Assembly: GCA_012934845.2 (NCBI GenBank) | Contig: WNNJ02003319.1 | Location: 61,288-125,287 of the forward strand | DNA length: 64,000 bases | Direction: 5' to 3' | Origin: Pomphorhynchus laevis | Lineage: Eukaryota; Acanthocephala; Palaeacanthocephala; Echinorhynchida; Pomphorhynchidae | Shown here: positions 31,428 through 43,000 of the stretch, in pieces | Position numbering within the stretch: position 1 is the first letter of the stretch | How the letters are laid out: each line of letters opens with the position of its first letter | Translations under genes and position numbers: made by a program | The notes under the pieces: generated by a model | What the model saw: the letters and a program-made list of their open reading frames with translations, nothing else | Told to the model about the DNA's origin: nothing | Databases searched by the model: none

Positions 31428-31950
31428 GTTATGTAATGACAGCAGAAACGAAGAAACTTCATCAGACGAAACGGGAAGAATGTAGAATAGTTCTGGGAGG
31501 GAAGTATTTAAAGGTAAGAGTGGGTACAAGGGGGCTATGGGTAGTAGGAAAAGTAAATTAGATAGCTTAGTTTGTAGATAAGAAGAAAATTCATCAGGAT
31601 TTATATTACAAGAAGTAGATGATTGTGAAAGAATTGAGTTTAAGATTTTCCAATGAGATTTAGAGTTGGAAGATGACTCGAGTTGATTTCGCCAAAAGAT
31701 AGTACGTTTAGTACGTATAAGAATAAGATGTGAACGGCGTAGAGAAAAGTAGGAATCACGGAGATTTGGAGTGAGTGAGTTGGGAGAACGTTTAAGAAAG
31801 CGATTATACACACGAAAAGAGTGACGGAGTCGACGCTTAGAAAGACTACAGTCAGAATCGAACCAGGGAGCATGGCGCAAGCGCTGAGAGCGTCGGAGTC
31901 GACTAGGCAGAAGTTTATTGATGATAGACATAAGTTCAGAATCAAACAGA
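31428..31950 (-). mobile_element. LINE A, resumed upstream part (EN-RT spacer)
   Basis: Minus-strand frame 31931 downward reads MSIINKLLPSRLRRSQRLRH, then PWFDSDCSLSKRRLRHSFRV and RSHLILIRTKRTIFWRNQLE. It aligns with residues after the endonuclease in the LINE A copy at about 51930-52430. It is the continuation of 25560-27158 on the other side of the LINE B insertion. Homology stops at about 31950, where PLE-related sequence begins, so its endonuclease and ORF1 are gone. Confidence 0.85.
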
Positions 31951-32059
31951 AAATATAAAACATAGTGTATTATGAAAGCGATTCGGTTTCAAATCTTACA
32001 AACGACGTTAGATCGCTGACGCAAATATGTCATCAACATATTCGTTGTATGAATTAAAA

Positions 32060-32780
32060 TTCGAATCTGGATATAAGAGGGTTTTTCAGACCTTATCGTT
32101 TAGGATCCATTTTTTCGTTGAGGAAGAGAACCACTCCAGAAAACACTCACAACGTTGTGTATCAATATTCATGTAAAAAAGCGGGATGTAACGCCGCTTA
32201 TATAGGTTACACAAGTTGTAAATTGTTGGATCGTATTAAACAGCATAAGTATAAGAGTAGTGCGATCCAGAAGCATCTAGATACCGAACATAGTGGGGGA
32301 GTTTTTGCATTAGACGAGATGATAATGAATTTTAAAATACTTTACAAAGGCAATAGTACGTACGAATTAAGACTGGTGAAGCTCTCCTCATTCGAATTTA
32401 TCGTCCATTAATAAATATAAAATTCAATGGATTTGGACGAGAACTAAAACTCTACAAATAGAAACTTTTATTTTTTTATTTTGTAGTTTTTATTGTACTG
32501 ATTGTAAATTTTTCTGAATGACATCCTTGATAATGACTTCGATAGAAAGTCGAAATATTGGAACAAGAAACTATTTGTATATGTATGCTATATCAAAATT
32601 TTATTCCCGTATTATATATACAAAATTAAGTGAAAACGAAAAGGAACTCTTTAAATCAATGATTCACCAATCTAAGCTTACAACAAAACTAAAATCAGAT
32701 ATTACGTTTCTAAAAAAGCATCAGAAAAAATGCAGCGTGCAAAAGTGACTGTCGGACGATCAATGAAAAGCGAATCACAG
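32060..32780 (+). mobile_element. PLE family F: endonuclease, pseudo-LTR, N-terminal start
   Basis: This is the inverted, nearly identical partner of 22907-23523. The frame 32118-32411 has VVYQYSCKKAGCNAAYIGYT and SSFEFIVH at its end. The non-coding part holds a ribozyme-like block at about 32525-32562 (CTTGATAATGACTTC, then GAAAGTCGAAATATTGG). It then continues into IIYTKLSENEKELFKSMIHQ, a probable N-terminal coding start of the next PLE unit. It is truncated on both sides. Confidence 0.8.
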
Positions 32781-33119
32781 CACTTTTGCGTAAAAGTAAT
32801 GGCAAATTCTCACAAAAAAGTAGAATATTCCGTTTTAAAAATCAATGATCCTAAGGTCAGTAATATTTTTATTGATGCAGGGTATGGATAGTTACTTCCT
32901 CCAATCCATAAACTTGCCAATCTGGGCGTAATAAAACTAATTAAGTCCATAGAGAAGAACTTGATGTATGTTTTCATTAGAAAATTTGCTTCGAATCTAA
33001 AAAAACAGAGTCATATTTAACTCAATAAGATGTCATAAAACAGACATCAAAATCTCTTATGCTACAGAAGATATTCTTGACGATTACGCTAGATTTTTGA
33101 TTCTAATTTAAAAGAATTC

Positions 33120-33970
33120 GGTTTATTTGAACTAAAGCCTATCCTGGCTTCACTGAAAATTACTAACCTCCCGGCACATTTGGACGAATCTGACATTGTA
33201 TCGCTGAAAAGTATTTACAAAATATCTAATTTTCGCCCTTTGATAAGGAAAAACGGTTTCCCCATTTCCGTTGGATTCTGATCAGCGCCGCTGGGATATG
33301 CGGAAGCCCTGGCCTACTCTGCATGCAAACAATTTATGGGATTTAATTTAAACTTCAAAATTGTTAGCAGGGAGGAGTTTCCCTATCCCCACTGTAGCCG
33401 GTGCCGTAAATAGGGACACTGGGTTTCTAGCTGCACCCTACCGGATACATGTGGGGTGTGTAGCTCCACCACTTGCCTGATTGTTGCGAATGGCAGCAAA
33501 TGTACGCCACCCCAATCCTACTCCAACTGTGTGGGTAGCTATCAAGCCTTGAGTAGGAGATGCTGGGTCTTTAAGGCATACCTTAATAAGTTTGTATCTG
33601 CTGATTCGAGAAAGCCCATTTCCTTTTCAGATGCCGCTGCCACGGCTCCTTCGTTCCGGGGTCTAGAATGTCTGACGAAGAATTATTTCGCGCAATGGAT
33701 ATTAGGGCAACAGCTTCCCGTAAACAAACTGAAGAGCTCGTGATGTTCTTATTCTCAGCGCTCTTTAAATAACCCGCAGTTCCGGTGAATTCTGTGATTC
33801 CAGTTTCTAAAAAGAGGAAGGGGTCGGCCAACCCCGTGCCCCCTTTAAAGATAGGAAAGTTGCTGAAGAATTTACGGGGAAATGAAGACGCTGCCCAGGG
33901 GCAAGTACCTTTCCTGGACGGAGCTGGTGGTGGGAAGGGCAACCTTCCTGCACCTAGCTCTGTCTAGGTG
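33120..33970 (+). pseudogene. family C ORF1, CCHC-type nucleic-acid-binding protein
   Basis: Frames read ITNLPAHLDESDIVSLKS, then a zinc-knuckle array: HCSRCRK-(stop)-GHWVSSC, CGVCSSTTC and NCVGSYQALSRRCWVFK. The spacing is that of the CCHC knuckles in ORF1 proteins of Jockey, I and R1-type LINEs, which bind element RNA. A Pro/Ala/Lys-rich tail follows to about 33966. At least one in-frame stop lies inside the knuckles, with further frame changes. Confidence 0.65.
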
Positions 33971-34001
33971 GACAATCCCCTATCCAACTAATCCATCACA
34001 A

Positions 34002-34573
34002 TGCAGAGTACTCGTGAGCCTTTTTCACTAAATATCCTTCAGTGGAACTCGGGATGTGCTTCTGCCCTTAGACTTCTATCTGGTAGAGATGCAGATGTTA
34101 TAGTCTTTCAGGAGACGCGGTCTATCCGTCTCCCCCAGGACATTACTCGATTTATCCCATAGCATATCTGTTCCGATAATACTCCGTACATAACCCCACC
34201 TCACTCCTCTTCTTCTCAAGGACTCTTGACCTTAGTTAAGTGCTCCTTAAGATCCTCCCTCCTATTAAACTATTCATGTCTAGCCAATGTCTACATTCGT
34301 CCAGGGAAAATTCACAAGAACCGTGACCTCCTGGATAGTATTATTGACAGCGGTTATGACATGATACTTGTGGATTTCAACGACATAACTGGTCGTTGGA
34401 TCAATGCAGCACTTCGCAGGACTAAGAACGATGATCTTATTCACAACCCCCCATCCCTACCTTTCATTGCACATCAACAAATTCTATCCTTGACATTTTA
34501 CTGCTTCACTCAAGTGGTTGTTAAAACCCCTCTGCACGGAGCAGTCGCGCCATCAATTGTCAACCTCGCATGA
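34002..34573 (+). pseudogene. family C ORF2, AP-like endonuclease
   Basis: The frame from ATG 34002 reads SLNILQWNSGCASALRLLSG, DADVIVFQETR, then LANVYIRPGKIHKNRDLL, DMILVDFNDITGRWINAALR and HGAVAPSIVNL. QWNS, QETR and DFND correspond to APE endonuclease motifs. A stop follows the TRFIP segment and frames change after it. The catalytic SDH block is not evident. This domain would nick target DNA. Confidence 0.65.
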
Positions 34574-35386
34574 ACTAATTCGTTGGAGAATTTATGAAGA
34601 TATATTGCTTCGAAGGAGGTTTCACTGTGATCCGATCAGAGTGGCCTTCTTTCAAGCGGCTATCCATCTCTTTCCCAAAATAGGAAATGAGAGTCTGACC
34701 GAATTTAATACCTACCTCTTTTCGCAAGCTACCGCGATTTTATCGACTACCTATAAAGGTCGTATATACAATCCCACTCCGACGAAACTCAAGGTCCTAG
34801 CGAAACTGCTTAACCTCCCTAATCTCTCTGTTTTCGCCAGACAAGCTCTTTCGAACGAATACTGAAGCACTAGATATAGGTTCCACCTGAGTAGGGATAG
34901 GACGAGTATTGCTCGCCTTAATCCTTCTCAGTCTTTTTTTTGGAAGATTTTCAAGAAGTTTGTTTGCTGGAAGGATAGAGCATTGGGTTGGTTAGGGAAT
35001 ATAGGCCTTGATGAAGTTTTGGAGGTGTAACTAGCCCTACACAACTATGAAGCCACTCAATCACCTCAACCATTCCCGCCTTGGTGTAACTTCAGGAGTA
35101 GAGATTTATCTGTTACGGATATCCTCAATTCCTGGGGTTTACTCCCGGGCACCTCCAAATATGTCGCTCCACTTTCTTCTCGGATCTGTCAGCTTCTGAC
35201 AGCTGATCAGAGAAGAGAGGTGGCCGTCACAATGCTTTTAGCCTCCCCATCCGATGTAGCAGGCATCAATATTAGTAAGCGTGTTTTTATTCCTAAGAAA
35301 AAATCCTGCTCATGCCCTAAAGATCTGCGACCCATTTCGATTCAAAATGCCCTTGTGTTGATTTACGAAAAAGCGCTTGCGCGTGC

Positions 35387-35600
35387 ATTAATTGTCCAGT
35401 GAACAATTAATATTCACTGGACGAAATGTCCACGGAATAAAAAATCGGTATGTGGTGGATTCGAATTGCGAATATTAGTTATCGCCCACACCAAATATAG
35501 AACACATTAATTGTGTAATTAATGGGAAGATAACCTCTTCCCATTGATGGGAATGCTTCAATTAATGGGAGATAACCTCTTCCCATTGACTGGGAAAGAT
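35387..35600. repeat. foldback-rich insert replacing the RT palm
   Basis: GTCCAGTGAA (35394-35403) pairs with 35413-35422. AATGGGAAGA pairs with TCTTCCCATT at about 35520-35545. A direct near-repeat of about 30 bases (AATTAATGGGA, then GATAACCTCTTCCCATTGA) lies at about 35519 and 35558. RT sequence stops at LARALIVQ and resumes only after the palm, so about 700 bases of RT found in the other family C copy are missing here. Confidence 0.75.
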
Positions 35601-36450
35601 AACCTCCAACATATTTGCTTCGACGGTTCCACAACGACCTTCCACATTGACCGTCTGCGCTTCGATCGCCTGCTTGTGGAATCTAACAACCTGGATAAGG
35701 CCAGATTACGTACGACAGACTGTCCGAAAGCTGCGTCATGGCTTCAGATTACGCCTAGCATTAGCCAAGCTCTAAATCTAACCCCACCACAATTCTGCGT
35801 TCTCTGCTGCATGTGGTTAGGTTTAGCGATTTTACCTCCTAACCATAAGTGTGGGCGATGCTATTTCGATACCGACCTTCTGGGTTTTCACGCCCTTACC
35901 TGCCAATATGGTGGTCATCGCGGGTTGAGGCACGATGGCATAAGAGACGTCATCTATGAAGCGGCCCAGTTTGCACGTATGCACGTTGGCCTGGAGGTCC
36001 GTGGGTTATTGACTGATGTAAAAGAGCACCCGGCCGATATTCTAATATACGGAGATCCTCCTGAAGCGATTGACTTCGCAGTCACGCAACCACAACAAGT
36101 TGCATACGTAGATATCGCGAGCGCAAGTGGAGGGGCAGCAGCGGCGGCTTATGCCAACAATGTGAAAGATCGAAATATCGGTCAAGAATGAGAGCATCCG
36201 GATACAAGTTCACACCGGCAGTAATCGAGTGTTTTGGGGGGGTGGAATGATGCCGGCCTTAACGTCATCCGGCGTATTGCTGGCCGCATGAGCAGAACAA
36301 GTGGTGTTAGATATAACATCGTAGCTGCTCGATTATTCCAACGATCGTCCATCGCCTTAATGCGTGGCAACGCCATAGCGATTCTGGCTTTGCTAAACAA
36401 TATACAGCCCTTCACAAGCCTACCTAGGTCAGCGTCCGAACCTAGGATTC
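35601..36450 (+). pseudogene. family C ORF2, C-terminal Cys-His and RHN domain
   Basis: The frame 35544-36191 then 36234 onward contains CGRCYFDTDLLGFHALTCQYG, LRHDGIRDVIYEAAQFARM, HPADILIYGDPPEAIDFAVT and, after a frame change, GWNDAGLNVIRRIAGRMSR and RLFQRSSIALMRGN. It aligns with 13696-14300. The Cys/His cluster followed by PAD...DFAV is laid out like the zinc finger plus PD-(D/E)XK nuclease at the C-terminus of R2-type ORFs. Nuclease function is inferred. Confidence 0.65.
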
Positions 36451-36960
36451 GAACTTTCAGCCAAGGCATATGTGATATGGTCGAGGTCCAGAACGGAACG
36501 GCTCATACAGACCATTTTTGCGATGACACACGTCTGGAAGGTTGTAATAATCAACGTAATCGAACAGACTTTTTACTAAATTGGTCATTAAAAGGGAAAA
36601 CCCAGGTGCGCCTTTGGGGCACTTGGGCTATCTCGGGATTAGTCTTCTTCTCAAGAGGACGTCCCCCAGAGCAAAGGCTAAGGTTTCTTAAGCTCCTCGT
36701 CTCTCGTTTACCCAGCATAGTCCGCGCCGATTGGATTCTTCGGGGGGTGAAAGACCCCGGGTGGTTCAGTCGGAAGGCGGCGTGTTGGATCGGTTGAGGG
36801 GGGCTCAGATCCCCCTGGATCTGTGACCGTAGTTTGGAAGTTGAAGACGGACGCAAATGACTAATAGAATTAACTAACTATGTTTTTGGTGACTGTTTTC
36901 TGTTTTGCATGTTTCTCCTCGATTTTTTGTATTTAAGAAAATCTTTATTTATTTATTTAT

Positions 36961-37142
36961 TATAGCAATCACTAAACCCTGACTCAATGTCGATGTTTTG
37001 ATGACTCAATGACGATTTCTAGTATGTACAATAAAATTTTAAGTTTACCTGAAAAAATGATGAATTAAGTTTGCTCGTGAACAAATCACAACATGATATT
37101 ATAGCAATAACTAAGACCTGACTCAATGTCGATGTTTTGAAT
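36961..37142. repeat. 42-base direct duplication around a 95-base insert
   Basis: TTATAGCAATCACTAA and the following 26 bases (from about 36960) recur with 2-3 mismatches from about 37101. The intervening segment (GATTTCTAGTATGTACAATA onward) also occurs at about 22820-22905 beside the family F PLE tail. It may be an insertion with an unusually long target duplication. Confidence 0.6.
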
Positions 37143-37770
37143 AGCAAAGTCAGTATTCCTGGGTATTCGCTTGGACGTGTTGATCGGGATACTTCCAATG
37201 GCGGTGGAGTAATTGTATATTTTTAACATCTACTGTCGATGAACTTCGTCGAATCTTATTCGGGGCTGAAGGATTATTGTGAATATATGTGGGTTATTAT
37301 ATTAGGTTTTCTCCAATATACTCTCAATATTGGCTTTTTCTACCGTCCTCCTCGTTCCCAAGTCTCAACAATTTGTAGTGTGTTGGAATACACGCTCTGA
37401 ATCCTACAAATACAGTAGTACCGAGCAACTTTAGCATGCATGATGTTGATTTGGACCTAGTTCGCCTCATAAAGGTTTTGACGAAGAGTCTATTAGCTTA
37501 TTTGATACTTTTGTCTAGCTCAATCTCATTCCACATGTTAGTGATTTCACTATGTACTACGGTTCACACCAATCGATATTAAATGTGTGTCTGTCAGTGT
37601 TCAGCGATCTAGTCCATCATATTAAACTTGCTCCTCCAATTAGTCGTTGTGCCCAGTCGGTGATAATTGTTACCTTGTCACTAAAAGGTGTATCCTCCAT
37701 ATCAACTAATGTGTTGAATATAGGTAAAGCTGACTTCAATCTGATTAGCCAGTTCCTAATGACAATTTCA
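37100..37770 (+). mobile_element. LINE AP-endonuclease fragment
   Basis: Plus-strand frames read IIAITKT, VSIPGYSLGRVDRDTSNGGG, YRPPRSQVSTICSVLEYTL, then HVSDFTMYYGSHQSILNVCL and a PPISRCAQSVIIVTLSLKG block where the SDH motif would stand. This is the order of an APE endonuclease of a CR1- or Jockey-like LINE. It has stops and frameshifts, and no RT follows. Confidence 0.65.
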
Positions 37771-39873
37771 TGACCAAACCCATATTTCTATGATGCTAAC
37801 TGTATGCAACAATTTATTATAACAATTATTAATGGATAAATTCCTGCAGCATAAAGTCCTGTCGCTCGATCCTGACAACAGCGCGGCCGTCAAGAATAAG
37901 CACATTGAAAATCGAAATTCAAGTCTTTTGTCGTGTTGTATTTTATGCTTATGTTAATTATAACACTATTTTTAGATGTTAAATAAAACCACTTTGGTTT
38001 CAGTTTAAACACTACAATTTATTTAATATTGTTGAAGTTGGATATAGGCTCATTTCAATGTCTATCTCAGACAAGATAGACATTATTTCAAGACAGTCAA
38101 TCGGAAAGTCGAACGTTCGACTCAATCGATTTAATGTAACGCCAGACAAAGTCATGAGCCAAAAAAAAGTATAAGCTGTGGAAACGAAACTTTAACTATG
38201 TCCTGTCGATCAACGACATCACGGATAAGCTGGAATACTTATTTATTCATGTAGACCACCAAATCTACGAGTTGATTGAAGATTCGAAAAACTACGATGA
38301 GGCTATGGGCACACTAGATAAAATCTACATCAAAACACCAAACGAAGTACTGGAGCGTCACGTATTATCTGTCCGAAGTCAGAAGCACGAAGAAGACATC
38401 GATATTTAGGTTCAATCCCTACGATCTCTAGCGAAAGATTGCAACTTCAAAGCGGTGACAGCAGAAGAATCAAAGAACGATTACATAAGAGATTCCTTCA
38501 TCCGTGGACTCAAGTCTGATACGATAAGACAACGTCTTCATGAATTCGACCAACAGGATCTTGAAAAAACTATTTCCATCACGAAATCCTTGGTAAGGGC
38601 GCAGCAAAGTGTCGAGTTATACCGTCGACGAGAGGACTCACTTCCGGATCAACGAGTTGAGATTGCACAAGTCAGCACGAACTCCAAGAGATGTAAAAAG
38701 GGACCGCCACATTATAATCAAGAAAGTGATGAGGAACAATGCCTAAATCGTATAGACAAATCGATCAGCAGAAGCTACAACAATCAATCGAAGACATGCT
38801 TCTTCTGCGGAGGCAACTTGCAAAATCAAAGTTATTGTCCTGTTAAGCAAGCGAGCTGTTTTAAATGCGGCAAGAAGGGTCACTTTGCCCTTGTATGTCC
38901 ATCATCAAAGTTTCAACAATCAGCGTCTTCATCGGTTATCCTCTCAACTGTTAATAACTCATAATCTCAACTGAAGGCAGAAATCTTTATATGTGGAAAG
39001 CCTGTGACAGCACTCATCGACACCGGCAGTTCTTTGAATTTTATCGATAGCAAGATTGTCGCTTTGTTAAAGCTAAGGAAGCTCAATACTATGACGAGGG
39101 TTTACCTAGCTTCAGAAGCTATCAAGACCGTTCATGCTAAGTGCATCGTTGATTTTCAATTTCAAGGAAAAGAATATGCTAATGATGAGCTTTACGTGTT
39201 GCCAGGTTTATGTACGGAAGTGATATTGGGATTGCCATTTCTTAGGCTACATCAAGCATTGGCCATTGAATTTGGAGGTTCTCTGGAAAGCATCGAAATG
39301 GCTGTGTCTACATCAACAGGCATAGAACCGCCCAAGCTCTTCAGGAACTTATCTCCCAACGTAATCCCGATCGTGACCAGAAGCAGGAAATTCAATCCAA
39401 TGGACGAACAATTCATTCGCATTGAAGTACAACGTTTACTGAATAATAACATCATTGAGCCCAGTTCGTCTCCGTGGAGAGCCCAGGTTGTCGTTGTTCC
39501 GAGAAAGACGGGCCGAAAACGTCTTGTTCTCGATTTCTCGCGAACCATAAATCGATATACGTATCTAGATGCAAATCTCCTCCCAAAAATATCCGATATC
39601 GTAGGTCAAATATCTAAGCATCATTATTACTCGCTTGTCGACCTTGAGGAGGCATACTACCAGATGGATATAGATCCACAATAAAGACCATACACCGCGT
39701 TCGAAGCAATGGGCAGGTTATATCATTTCAAAAAAATATCAATGGGAGTGACCAACGGCGTATCTGCTTTCCAGCGGTACATAAACAACTTGATCAATTC
39801 AAATGAACTTAAATGCGTCTACTCATATCTCGACGACATTATAGTATGTGGCAAGACCAAAGTTGATCATGAC

Positions 39874-40082
39874 TGTTACATACAGCAGTATGCGCATCAT
39901 CACAATGAACAACACAAATACTGCAAACCATTGTATGAATAACAACAGCGGCACCCTTTATTGTGGTACTATATAAACGGATTTGCTAACATTATTGTTG
40001 TTGTTTTTTTTCCAGTGTTTGTATTCAGTAAGAAACAAACTTTTACTTGTTTTCTGTTGCTCCAAATTGGTTTCGTTCAACA
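39874..40082 (+). repeat. 5' LTR of Gypsy element 2
   Basis: 209 bases starting TGTTACATAC and ending TTCAACA, the TG...CA termini typical of LTRs. It is about 95% identical to 44464-44669. The gag ATG lies immediately at its inner edge. Confidence 0.9.
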
Positions 40083-43000
40083 TGACATCTGGCGACGAAG
40101 GTGAGATATCAATACGCGAACTGATTCTGCAGCAGAATAAATTAATGAAAATGTTTATCAAACAGATGGAAGAAAGAGACGACCATTTGAAGAGATCGTC
40201 GGATATAGATGATCATCCAAACCAGCAAAGCACTCAATCAACAGCCGTAAACGATCAAGTTAGTATTTTACCATTTCGTCGATTTAACGGTGAATCAGAG
40301 AGTTGGCGAAATTACTTATCGCAAACAACGTTATATTTTGATGCATGCGGTATTAAAGACTCACAAAAAAAGAAAACATCACTTTTATCATGGTTGAGCC
40401 CCAAGATGTTCGATGTTGTTAGAAAGGCGACTACGACACTTGAAATAGACGAGATGGCCTTCGACGAAGTCGTTGAAATATTGAATAAACATTACTCAAT
40501 ACGAGTGCACGTAATATCTGCAAGATTCAATTTTATGTCGATACGCAAAAAAGATAAAGAAACATACAACGAATGGGTCAACAACCTCGAAGGTGCTTCA
40601 CGAGATTGCAACTTCTTCAATCCTACTATTAAAGATGAAGCATCAGCAATAGCAGACAGAATCCGAGATATGATCGCTATGTACTCACCAGACGAATATA
40701 TTCGTAAATCAGCCTTACGACACGAGGCACTCACGTTGGAACAACTCATTGATATCACGACGAACTATGAAATAATGAGTCGAGCACCGACGTTGATCAA
40801 GCAAAATGAGAATCAGGATACTTCAGATTAAATACTGTATAGCAACAATACACAGAAAGATGACGTCGCAGATACAACACCTCAAACATGCAATGATCAG
40901 GATGAAATATATTTCAATCGCAAACAAAAACAATTCGGTAGTCGTATAGAAAAATATACACAAAGGTGTCGTAATTGCGGGAACACACATACGTCAAATC
41001 AATATTGTCCGGCAAAAGGAAAGAAATGTTTTAATTGTCAAAAAGCAGGGCATTTTGCAAGGTTGTGCAGATCGAAACAAATAAGAATGTTACACCCAAG
41101 TAAACAAAGTGGACAGTACGAAATACTCAAAATCGGCGGAAGAAAAATTGTTGAAGTTCAACTACCAATCAATAACTGTATGGTCCGGATGCAATTGGAC
41201 ACAGGAGCAGCGGCTACAATGGTGTCAAAAGATATATGGAACATAATAGGCCGTCCGCACTTACGATCTACACGACCATTGTGCGCATTTGGTGGTTCAC
41301 AAATTGCTGTTCTTGGAGAGTGCGACGTCAACGTACAGTGGTGAAATAAAGAAATAAAATTGGCAATGGTTGTTACAAGAACCCAAGAAAGGCCGCTTAT
41401 GCGACTTCCGTGGACGATAAAACTAGGTCTAAGTTTACCCGGTAAATTGACGGATATTTATACTATAAACCAAACAGACGATTGGCAAAATATTGGTTGT
41501 AAGGTGAAGCAAATATTTCCCGCCGTATTTGATGAACGTCAAAGTCAAGTAAATAATTTTACTGCATCGTTGCGATTGACAACGGACGCGAAACCAGTTC
41601 GCTGGAACTCAAGACGAATTCCCCTACCAATGGTTGGAAGCGTTAAAAAGGAGCTCGATCGATTGATACAAGCAAATATATTAAGTCCTGTTAACAGCAA
41701 CGAAGACATCCCGCAAGAGTGGGCAACTCCAATAGTTGTCGTTAGGAAGAAATCAGGCGAAATACGAATATTTGCTGATTTTAGGGTTACACTTAACAAA
41801 TACCTTGTAAAAGATGCCTTTCAGATGCCACACATCGAGCAAATCATTAACCAGGTAGCAACAGGACGATATTTCTCAACAATTGACTTACACAACGCCT
41901 GCTTACAAATCCCAGTTGATAAAGAGAGTCAAAAGTTACTGGTAATTACAACACCATGGGGTTACTATAAATATACGCGCCTTCCTTCGGAATTGCAACT
42001 GCTCCAGCTGTATTTCAGAAATATGTTGACGAAATTATTCATGATGTCCCGGGAGTAGTGGCATATTTGGACGATATTGTAGTGACGCCGGAAGCATATC
42101 ATGATCATTGGAAACAACTAATTACAATCTTCGAACGATTTCAAAAGGTTGGACTTCGAATTTCCCCGAACAAATGTCATTTTAGGCAAAAAGAAATCGA
42201 TTTTCTGGGAGTACACATCGCAAATGGAATAATTACACTAAACGAAGATTAACTAGATGCAATCAATCACCTTCAAATTCCAAGAAATAAATCTGAATTA
42301 AAATCATTTTTGGGAATGGTTACGTATCACACCAAATTTATACTGGCTTTGCAGGAAATATGCAGACCATTATATCAATTAATATCAAAAGTAAAATGGA
42401 AATGGACTATTGAACACACAATGTGTTTTAGAGACATCAAAGACGCACTCCGCCATCCGGTTAGTCTGACTCCGTATCGATTAGACAAGCCTCTTATATT
42501 AACGTGTGATGCAAGTAATGCAGGATTGGGTGATGCGCTCTGTCACGATATTAACAGCAACATCAAACCCATATTCTTAACATGCAGGGTACTCTCGACA
42601 GCCGAAGAAAAATATTATGTTATTGACCACGAAGCCTTGGCTATATTCTTTGCCGTTCGTCGATTCCATGACTATGTGTATGGAAGAAGATTTGAAATCT
42701 GGACTGATCATAAACCCCTAGTCGCTATGTTAGGAGATTCGCGTGACCTTAGAACAATGACTAACACGCGAATGATTCGGTGGGCATTACATCTATCGGG
42801 ATATAACTATACTATTAAATATATTGAAGGAAAAGATAATGTATATGCTGACATTTTATCACGATCGCCGACAGCAGCAAGAAATGTCACTGTCAAACAA
42901 AACTACGACCTCGATAACGAAGATAATATACTAGTTGTACAAGAGGAGAAACTAGATCAGATCGAGTTGTCGTCACATGAACTTCAAAAGGCATCACACA

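Larger units (their letters stand above)
33100..36960 (+). mobile_element. family C LINE, longest copy
   Basis: About 3.9 kb on the plus strand. In order it has ORF1 with zinc knuckles (33100-33970), ORF2 starting at 34002 with an APE endonuclease, a linker, an RT whose palm is replaced by foldback DNA (35387-35600), the C-terminal Cys-His and RHN domain (35600-36420), and a 3' UTR ending in an (ATTT)n-like tail at about 36940-36960. Other copies lie at 6058-7643 (APE and RT) and 13471-14577 (C-terminus). It is broken many times. Confidence 0.8.
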
